Source of the DNA: Viola odorata | Taxonomy: Eukaryota; Streptophyta; Magnoliopsida; Malpighiales; Violaceae | Length of the DNA: 64,000 nt | NCBI GenBank assembly: GCA_963691705.1 | Contig: OY829543.1 | Coordinates: 33,689,523-33,753,522, forward strand | Direction of reading: 5' to 3' | In this document: positions 56,291-64,000 of the stretch, in pieces | How positions within the stretch are numbered: position 1 is the first letter of the stretch | Layout: each line of letters opens with the position of its first letter | Notes under the pieces: model-generated | Databases searched by the model: none | Told to the model about the DNA's origin: nothing | What the model saw: only the letters and a program-made list of their open reading frames with translations | Position numbers and translations under genes: made by a program

Positions 56291-57620
56291 TGCTAGAGGC
56301 CATGCGATACGCCTCCGAATTTTCTAGTGTTAACTATATTGATGTGATTGACCCTTCTATTGAGGAACTTGTTGAACTTCATTCTAGTGACCCTTTACAA
56401 TTTGCCCTTGACAGGAGTTTGACACCAACTCTTCTAGATGTCGTGGCCTCGACACTTTCCACACCCCCTGAGCTGCATTCTGTTGTCGCTGCCCTCGAAG
56501 AGTGCGCTATTGTCTCGAATGTGACCACAGTGATGTCTCCTAATTGCCCAGACCATGTCAGGTTATCTCCATCTATTGATCAGGCTCCAACCCTCAAATT
56601 GAAACCATTGCCTTCCTATCTGAAGTATGCTTATCTCGGCCTCGATAAATCCCTGCCCGTCATCATCTCCAATAAACTCAATGCTTCTGAGGAGTCTGGG
56701 CTAATTTTCCTATTAAAGGAATTTAGACAAGCCTTAGGTTAGACCATCGCAGATATCAAAGGCTTGTCACCAGCGTTATGCACTCATCACATTCACTTGG
56801 AGGACGCCAGCAAGACCATAAGGCAGCCTCAGCGCAGGTTGAATCCACCCATGATGGAAGTAGTGAGGAAAGAGGTGCTGAAATTGCTAGATGCGGGCGT
56901 TATTTACCCTATCTCTGATAGCCCATGGGTCAGTCCGATTCAGGTCGTGCCCAAGAAAAATGGCATCACCATAACCATTGGGCAAGATGGCGAATCTATC
57001 CCACCCGAATCCAGAATGGGTGGCGTGTGTGCATCGATTACCACCGCTTGAATGCTGCCACCAGGAAAGACCACTTCCCTCTTCCCTTCATCGACCAAAT
57101 GTTGGAACGTCTCGTGGGCAAGACACACTATTACTGTCTAGATGATTACTCCAGTTTTCATCAGATCCCAGTTGCCCCGAAGACCAGGAGAAGACCACAT
57201 TCAAGTGTCATTTCGGCACCTTAGCTTACAAGCGTATGCCCTTCGGCTTGTGTAATGCCCCCGCCACCTTTCAGCGCTGCATGGTGAGCATTTTCTCTGA
57301 ACTGGTCGAGGACGGCATCAAGGTCTTCATGGATGACTTCACTATTTATGGAAATTCTCGGAATGCCTATCCAAATTGAAGAAGTGTCTAGAGCATTGCA
57401 TAGAAACCAATCTTGTCCTGAATTTCAAAAAATGCCACTTCATGGTGGATCGAGGCCTCGTTCTGGGCCATATTATCTCGGCCAAGGGAATTGAAGTTGA
57501 CAAAGCCAAGATTGAAGTAAATGAATCCTTACCTTATCTCGGCCTGTGTTCGTTATGTACGATCTTTTCTAGGGCATGCCGGCTTTTATAGACGGTTTAT
57601 CAAGGACTTCTCCAAAATCG
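56291..57620 (+). pseudogene. Athila-A reverse transcriptase
   Basis: Linker NYIDVIDPSIEELVELHSSD, a stop at 56740-56742 in place of Trp, then RT: IRQPQRRLNPPMMEVVRKEV, VIYPISDSPWVSPIQVVPK, a frameshift near 57000, GWRVCIDYHRLNAATRKDHF, PFGLCNAP-like, and the catalytic VFMDDFTIYGNS near 57325. More shifts follow near 57360 and 57540, before RSFLGHAGFYRRFIKDFSK. The catalytic Asp pair is present but the frame is broken several times. Confidence 0.83.
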
Positions 57621-58369
57621 CTCAACCTATGTGCCGTCTACTCCAGAAAGATGTTACTTTTGATTTTGACGAGGCTTGCCAAGTTACCTTCGAAACTCTA
57701 AAGAACAAGCTTATCTCCGCTCCAATCATTCGTGCCCCCGATTGGTCCTTACCATTCGAGGTCATGTGCAATGCTAGCAATCATGCCCTTGGCGTCATTT
57801 TGGGTTAGAAGAAGGACAAAGAGACGTATGTCATCTACTATGCTTCCAAGTTACTAGATCCAGCACAGCAGAACTACACAACCATAAAAAAAGAACTTTT
57901 GGCAGTAGTCTATGCCCTCGACAAGTTCCGGCAGTACCTCCTGAGCACCCACGTTATTGTATATTCGGATCATTCAGCCCTTAGATGCTTATTGACGAAG
58001 GTTGATGCAAAGCCTCGACTAATTCGGTGGATCTTATTGTTACAAGAATTTGACATCTTGATCAAGGATAAGAGAGGAAGAGAAAATCTGGTAGCGGATC
58101 ATTTAAGCAGACTTCCTACCCAAGAGGATGACTCGCAAGTGCCTATCCGCGATAATTTCCCTGATGAGCGCTTGTGTCTTACCCACGCTGTTCATTTTCT
58201 GTGGTTCTCGGATATAGCCAATTTCCTTGCCACTGGATCTTTCCCTGTCGAATCCTCACCATCCGAGAGAGTGTATCCAAAAGAAATCAAAGTACTATAT
58301 ATGGGACAACCCCTATCTTTAGAAGCATTGCTCCGATCAACTCATCAGGAGGTGCGTCACCATGGATGA
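57621..58369 (+). pseudogene. Athila-A RNase H
   Basis: CNASNHALGVILG (first Asp changed to Asn), a stop where Gln is expected at about 57806, YASKLLDPAQQNYTTIKKEL, VVYALDKFRQYLLST, YSDHSALRCLLTKVDAKPRL and NLVADHLSRLP. Compared with Athila-B, the first catalytic Asp is lost. A frameshift near 58300 separates it from the integrase. Confidence 0.82.
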
Positions 58370-59487
58370 AGTGCCCTTGATCTTGAGGTTCTGCCACTCC
58401 TCGACAGAAGGTGGCTATTTTGCATCAAAGAAAACAACAATGAAAGTCCTTGAGGTTGGCCTTTATTGGCCAACCATTTTCAAAGACGGCTACATGTATT
58501 GCGCTTCATGCCCTCGATGTCAAGCTATAGGAAATATCAGGGCCAGGAACTAGATGCCTCTGACCAGTATCATTCCATGCAAGATATTTGATATCTAGGG
58601 TATAGATTTTATGGGCCCGTTCCCCAATTCCTTTAGCAACATCTACATACTTCTCGCCGTTGATTATGTTTCAAAGTGGGTCGTGGCCAAGGCAACCCGG
58701 ACAGATGACTCCAAGGTGGTCGTGAACTTCTTACGCACCCATATCTTCAATAGGTTTGGTACGCCTCGTGCCCTCGTTAGTGATCGGGGTACCCATTTCT
58801 GTAACCGTGTCGTGGCCTCTCTTCTGACCAAGTATGGGGTCCATCATAGAACCTCTACAGCTTATCACCCTCAGACAAATAGGCAAGCTGAAGTGTCCAA
58901 CCGTGAGATCAAGTCTATCCTAGAAAAACCGATCAGCCAGTCCCGAAAGGATTAGAGTTTGAAGTTGGATGACGCTCTCTAGGCATACAGGATAGCTTTC
59001 AAGACCTCGATTGGCATATAGACTCGTATACGGCAAGCCGTGCCATCTCTCAGTTGAGATAGAGCACAAGCCGTTTTGGGCCATTCGGAAAGTGAACACA
59101 GATCTAGGGCAAGCTGGTCAGAACTGGCGCTTGTAAATCTAGGAGTTAGAAGAGTTGAGGGACGATGCTTATGAGAATGCTTTGCTCTACAAGGGCAAGA
59201 CTAAAGCTTATCATGACAGGCACCTTCGTCCCAAAACTTTTTCTATTGGGTAGAAAGTATTATTGTACAACTCTCGTTTGCATTTGATTGCAGGAAAGCT
59301 CAAGTTTAAATGGTCAGGACCTTTCGTGGTCACGACTATTTTCGACCATGGTGCAATAGAGATTCAGAACCTAGACACAGGAACAATCTTCAAAGTGAAC
59401 GGCCACAGGATAAAACCCTTCTATGAAGGATTTAAGACCTCAACCGTTAAAGAGATGATGGTGGATCCTCCACCTGTCGAGACCTAG
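58370..59487 (+). pseudogene. Athila-A integrase
   Basis: Finger region (FCHSSTEGGYFASKKTTMKV, CASCPRCQAIGN), a stop at 58551-58553, core ([54 protein letters not shown]), several stops between 58955 and 59262, and the C-terminal part ([33 protein letters not shown]). DDE residues are visible but the ORF is interrupted. Confidence 0.84.
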
Positions 59488-60062
59488 ATTTCCAAAATGT
59501 GTCGAGGCCTCGATGAGTAAAAAGGCCACATAGGAGGCATTCCAAATGCCGTTCCATTCTTTTCTCTCCTTTCTCCCTTCTATTTAATTCTAGAACTTTT
59601 TACTCTTCGCTTTTATTTTATTTTATTTCCCCTTTCTTAGTTAGGATATCTTTTCCTTATTTTTATCCCCTGATCTCTCCCCTTTCCCTTTCCCAAATGA
59701 TTTTATTCTCTTTAGTTATTATCTTTCCACTTATTTTCTCCTTTTGTCTTTATCTACTCTAACTACTCTCTTTTTAAATTTCAAAAAGGCAGACAGTTGG
59801 GATTCGCGGGCCTGTTCTCTCTCTCTCTCTCCTGATTCCAAGACGTCACATCATAAAAGGAGACAAAAAGCAGCCCTAACCTTGTCAACCATCAGCCACT
59901 TTTCAGCACGCTCCCCCTCGCCCTTTCCCATCTCCCCTCCAGCTATTACCCACATCCCTCTCACAAACTTTTCTCTCCCACAAACACTTCGCCACAGACC
60001 CATTGCCATCAACGCAAATCAACTTCTCTCTCTCTCGCAAATCATCTCCCTCACCCTTCCCC
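59488..60062 (+). other. Athila-A spacer before the downstream ORF
   Basis: Pyrimidine-rich non-coding region (TTTTATTTTATTTCCCCTTT, CTCTCTCTCTCTCTCCTG), counterpart of 42185-42757. Confidence 0.7.
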
Positions 60063-60865
60063 ATGACTATTAAACAAGTAGCCCATAAACACAAGGTTCA
60101 AGAACCTGAATCACCATCCTCCACCATTAAAGACTCCATCCCCAAATCTTGAAGCCTCGGCCCTGACACAGAAAGCCCACCATCGCCAACCATCCCTCCA
60201 ACCACCGATCCAGTCCCGAGCCCCGCCGCTGCCAACCCGTCAGACGACGAGCTAGAGATCACAGGGGCAATTCCAGCGATATCCCAAATGACCAGATTCG
60301 ACCGAGTATCCAGAAAACTGCCTAGTTCTACAGCCACGCCCAAAAAGCCAAAGGTAGAAAACCCTCGCTTGCGGCCAAGAAGAAACTCACGGTCGAGGAG
60401 GCCTTGAAAGACGTCCTCGTGTCCGATTTTGAACACGAGGATGAGGCGCCTGCCGGGATGGAGGATGAAGAAGTCAAGCAGACCGCCACTGGTAAAGAAG
60501 AAGGGTCCGGTGAGAATGATGCCGAGGAAGAAGAGATTAATGAAGATTTGGAGGCTGTGAAGGCTGAAAAGGAGAAAGCTGAGAAAGAAGCAGCCCAAAG
60601 AGCTGAAAATGAGAAGAAAGGCAAGCAGAATGAGGCCGCGGCAAAGAAGGCGGCTGAGAAAGGGAAGTCTAAAGCTCCGACCAGAGCGGAGAAGCCGGCT
60701 GAGCCAGAGACACCGACGGAGAGGAAGAGGAAAGCCACATCTTCCTCAAAAGTCCAGAGCAAACCCACTACATCAAAGAAAGCACGTCGAGGGTATGACG
60801 ACGATTCAGACGTCGAGGGCTCGACACCAGTGCCTGCATCTACCCCGCGGACGTCTTCTATCTAG
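60063..60865 (+). pseudogene. Athila-A downstream ORF, charged N-terminal part
   Basis: Starts MTIKQVAHKHKVQEPESPSS, corresponding to MPRVKQVAHK in Athila-B. A TGA near 60150 and a base loss near 60360 interrupt it. The Lys/Glu/Ala-rich section (EKEKAEKEAAQRAENEKKGK) and a basic segment (TSKKARRGYDDDSDVEGS) end at SSI-stop. Probably nuclear or nucleic-acid binding by composition; function unknown. Confidence 0.7.
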
Positions 60866-61826
60866 GTTATCTCTGACCTTTCCAATCCCCATGCTTGGTT
60901 GAACTTTAATGACAAGCCTTCGCTTGATAAATTACATGCTATGAACTCCAGAGGCGTTTGCTCGTGTGCGCGCCTGGATCTAGAATTTTTAAGAAAGATG
61001 GGACTCGAATCTTGAGTCCGAGAGCTCATAGGTAACATTGGTTGAGAAACCCTTATTCTTTCTGGAACACCCAATCTATGTTGAGCTCTCGCTTGAGATG
61101 TTCACTACTTTTTGGGTAGCTTCGGACCATTTTAGGCCTAAGGGAAAATCTGGACCGAACCTTGCTGCCCCTGGTCTGATTAATTTTCGTCTAGCGAACC
61201 AATGGTCTAAACTTTCTCTCAATGAGTTCAACTGCTTGCTTAATTTTGTCTCCCCTGATGGTTTAAAATCTAGCGCTTATAACAATGCTTTGACTGTTAT
61301 CCCTCCCGTGTTTGATGCTGATGTTGCCTTCCGTGAATTAACTGAGAATCCCAGTGCTGAATTCAACCCTAAATTCTCTAAAGCGCATGAAATCATGGAT
61401 CCTGCCCTTAGAATTTTGCATCGTGTTCTTGCCTTTGCTTTTGCTGCTAGGTTTGGATCATCAGGGCTGTTAACTTTGCAAGAAATTTTTCTTCTTTGGT
61501 GTATTAAAAGTAAACGTAGGGTGAATTTAGGATTTAGGATTGGTGCTGCTATTGTTCATGTTCAGAATGGGTCTCGAGGCCCCATTTTAGGATCTCTCAT
61601 TGCATTGCTTGTTGTGAACCTGCATAATATTGATTTGACCTCTTCTGGCCTTAGGGAGCCACTTGCATTCAAAGATTTAGACCCCCGTACCCTAGATGGG
61701 ATGGGGCATTTATGTATCTCACATGGCATTTTGAGGTTTTCCATAGGTAGCATGCCTTCGGGAGAGAAGGTTTTTGGCACGAAGCATGGAGGTGATTTCC
61801 AATATCTAGACCCTTCGAGGTCCTGA
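60866..61826 (+). pseudogene. Athila-A downstream ORF, ATHILA-family conserved part
   Basis: The frame after the SSI stop reads VISDLSNPHAWLNFNDKPSL and KLHAMNSRG, then two stops, then 61038-61826: FLEHPIYVELSLEMFTTFWV, PGLINFRLANQWSKLSLNEF, SSAYNNALTVIPPVFDADVA, MDPALRILHRVLAFAFAARF, GPILGSLIALLVVNLHN and SIGSMPSGEKVFGTK. It matches Athila-B 31748-30758 and the ATHILA ORF-1 family type. No membrane anchor or signal peptide like that of an envelope protein was found. Confidence 0.75.
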
Positions 61827-63735
61827 CTCCCTGAAGCCCCTCATACCTAAGTAGGAGGTTCAAATTGTGCCCCCGATGCCAATCAAGCAAGCAAGCCATC
61901 TGATCCATCCCTTCAGCCGATTCTCAGGATCAAGCATCTTCTCCAAGCCGTGCTCACGGAACTTCAGGCTTTGACTGCTGAAGTGGCCAGGAGCAAGCTT
62001 CCACCCTCCTAATCCCCCCCGCCCCCCGAACAATTATTTTTCCTACCCTCGAGGAGGGCCAAAAATATTTTCACAGGCTTTTTATTTTGTACTGTACTTC
62101 TTTTTAATTTTTGCTGAACTTCTGCGTGTGCCCTTCCCGTATTGAGGACAATGCGCTGCCCAAGTGTAGGGAGGGATTTATTTATGTTTTATGTGTTTAT
62201 CTTGTGTGTGACTGCATGTTTTAATTTCTGCTGTTTGCATGACTGTGTGTTTTTTGTGAAAACTTTTTCGGATTTTAATTTTTGCCAAATATCTGCCACT
62301 GCTACTTTTTAAACCTCTATGAATGGACACGTACCTTTTGGATCACATGCACACAAGTATGAACCACCAGCACCTTGTCTAGACTTAGCTGTTCTCATTT
62401 TTGCCTGTTGAGCCTTATATCCATATCTACGCCTAGACACTAGTAATCACAATAGCACCTAGTGAGCATTTTGAGCTTCTATGCCTATTTCTTTTCTTGA
62501 GTGATTAGGATGTGTTAGCTATGCACTGATTGATCTTGCATGATATCCCTGGGTATAGGCACAATTAGACATGGGAAAACATCAATTTGACAGAAAAACT
62601 TCGCATCAATGTCTTTTTCTTTCTCTTCTCTCTCTCTTCTTTTTCTCTTTTCATGCCCCCGACATTCCCCTTCTTTTCATATTCTTTCCTAACCATTCTA
62701 CCTATTTTCTTGATCTTTTTCCTTGGCAGGTGAGGTAGCGATTGTTGAGGGTAACGTCGAGGGCTAGACATCCAAAGGACGTGCATACGAGTTCAAGTGT
62801 GGGGAAGCAGAGAAAGCCATGACTTCAGCGCAGAAATCAGAGTTCTAGGGCAAGAAAAGCAGAAAATCAAAAATTTCTTCAGCCTTAGTTCAATTTAATA
62901 CAGAGTCGAGCCCCTAGAAAAATTCAAGTGTGGGGAAGCCGAAGAAGTCGATAACCAATGCTGGAAGCAGATCTAGGGCAAGAAACAAGAAAAAAATCAA
63001 AAGTCTCATACCCTAGAAGATTCAGAGTTTCAAATGGTTCGTGCCCCATTTTATATTTATTTCTCTTTTATTTCTTTAAAAAAAATCATAATTCAAAATA
63101 AAAGGGGGGCATTACACGAACAAAAGATATTCCGCATCCAGTGCTGCAGCAAGAGAAGAAGACCTCCGTCTAGCCCCCGAATCACCATCGTGCCCTCGAT
63201 GAAAGCTGCCTTGCCACATCGCCTTTTTCCTAAGCCAAGGAATCCATCCAGGTTCTATTTGGTTGTTTCTTTTCTTTCCTTCTTTTCTCCCTTCATTTCT
63301 CTTCTGCTCTGTTTCTACTCCTCTCCTCTTCATTTCTAGCTCACTCTATCCCTTTTCTTTCTTTTTGTTGATGCGTTGTTCTTTCCGATTGATGACTACC
63401 CATGCATGTGTACTACAGTACTCGGATTGATGTGCAAGTTTGATTTTGTGCATTTAGTTTTGAGCGGTAAACACTTAGCCTTTCTTGTGAGAGTGAGTGT
63501 AAACACGTATCTGGTGAGGATTACTGGTTGAGGGCCTGATGTGGGAAAGTTTGATCTTAGGGGTCGTTATCCCTCTGATTTGATGCAGGTGTCTTCTAGG
63601 TGAGAATGAGTTTGTACGAAGTATAGCTTGGTGCCGGTTTGTATTTATGTGTGATTAAATGTGTTGTCTGTTTCTTGAGGCGATTTCCAGTTTTGTGAAT
63701 GCTCGAGGGCGAGCATTGGGCAGTGTGGGGATGTT
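61827..63735 (+). other. Athila-A 3' non-coding region and polypurine tract
   Basis: Counterpart of Athila-B 29291-30757. The block around TGCGTTGTTCTTTCCGATTG and ACTCGGATTGATGTGCAAG (63370-63445) is conserved. GTGTGGGGATGT at about 63723-63734, directly before the 3' LTR, is the candidate polypurine tract. Confidence 0.7.
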
Positions 63736-64000
63736 TGATCTCGTGTTTTTATTGTAGGTTTTTCTCCCTTATTTCGGCCCTTTAGAGGGGATGATACTTC
63801 TGATTTGCCCTTTTTTCCAATCTTTTTGCAAATCAGTAGCTAAAGGAAGAAAAGAGCGAAAGCGAGCTATTTTGGAAGGATTTCTGGAGCTTTCAAGCTT
63901 CAAGGCCCAGAAGATCAGAGCGTCATCGCGCCCTCGACACTAACTAGACCAGTGAGCAGTCTCGTGCCCGCGATGCATCCACATCAGATCAAGATCGAAA
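63736..64000 (+). repeat. Start of the Athila-A 3' LTR
   Basis: TGATCTCGTGTTTTTATTGT and onward match the solo LTR from 20768 almost base for base to the end of the window. The LTR is cut by the window edge. Confidence 0.88.

Larger units (their letters stand above)
22389..64000 (+). mobile_element. Athila-A, outer Athila-lineage Ty3/Gypsy element (split)
   Basis: Plus-strand element whose pieces are gag (22408-23653, 27736-27848) and protease, RT, RNase H, integrase, downstream ORF, 3' non-coding region and 3' LTR start (55683-64000). The two halves join in frame across Athila-B: the left half ends in an FPQRL-like reading and the right half resumes IKSNKDKED, the usual gag-protease linker of this lineage. 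Its 5' LTR was not identified, and its 3' LTR runs off the window. Confidence 0.85.

Noticed and set aside
61038..61826. Functional envelope gene of the Athila element
   Set aside because: No signal peptide, membrane anchor or cleavage motif; the region is broken by stops and only occupies the env position.
1..64000. tRNA, rRNA, miRNA hairpins, CRISPR arrays
   Set aside because: No cloverleaf A/B-box pair, rRNA similarity or regular spacer array was seen; small RNAs cannot be judged without expression data.

Overview
The window is a eudicot-type plant nuclear sequence; I cannot name the species. The evidence is a many-exon protein GRIP gene with GT-AG introns, a ribosomal P2 gene relic with plant promoter motifs (telo-box, site II), two plant Mutator-like elements (MULEs), Athila and Tat-type Ty3/Gypsy elements, and an endogenous caulimovirid.

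Layout. (1) 86-6187, minus strand: the golgin gene GRIP, 20 coding exons, with only the C-terminal exon(s) off the left edge. (2) 6577-13330: MULE-1, flanked by a perfect 9-bp duplication, just upstream of GRIP. It carries an almost intact FAR1/MULE/SWIM transposase gene, a second small gene related to GRF-type zinc-finger proteins in tail-to-tail orientation, and pieces of host genes: an R2R3-MYB 3' exon, a probable TGH/G-patch exon, the first coding exon of an Alba protein, and one unidentified coding-like piece. (3) 13340-20145: a 60S acidic ribosomal protein P2 gene, frameshifted and cut in exon 1 by MULE-2 (13757-19697). MULE-2 has the same two-gene plan in decayed form and a captured Alfin-like PHD exon positioned as a possible last exon of the transposase gene. 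(4) 20768-22383: a solo Athila-type LTR with a 5-bp duplication.

(5) 22390 to the right edge: a nest of LTR elements. Athila-A (plus strand) has its gag at 22408-23653 and 27736-27848, and its protease-pol, downstream ORF region and 3' LTR at 55683-64000. It is split by a 4.1-kb non-autonomous Gypsy-type element (23654-27730, TSD CTCGT) and by Athila-B (minus strand, 27849-55677, TSD TTGAT). Athila-B is itself split by a near genome-length endogenous caulimovirid (32328-40729), with about 1 kb of Athila-B sequence repeated on both sides, and by a 7.5-kb Tat-like element (43640-51173, TSD GGGCC) whose recognisable ORFs are antisense to its LTRs.

How the parts relate. GRIP is the only apparently functional host gene. 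The MULEs are the most interesting part: two related elements share a two-gene plan, transposase plus GRF-zinc-finger/coiled-coil protein, and each has picked up different host exons, one arranged so that it could be spliced to the transposase. The caulimovirid has a PBS-type terminal repeat, all main domains and several disabling stops. No rRNA, tRNA, CRISPR array or bacterial-type feature was seen. Coordinates come from reading the sequence; splice sites come from GT/AG signals and phase, without transcript data.
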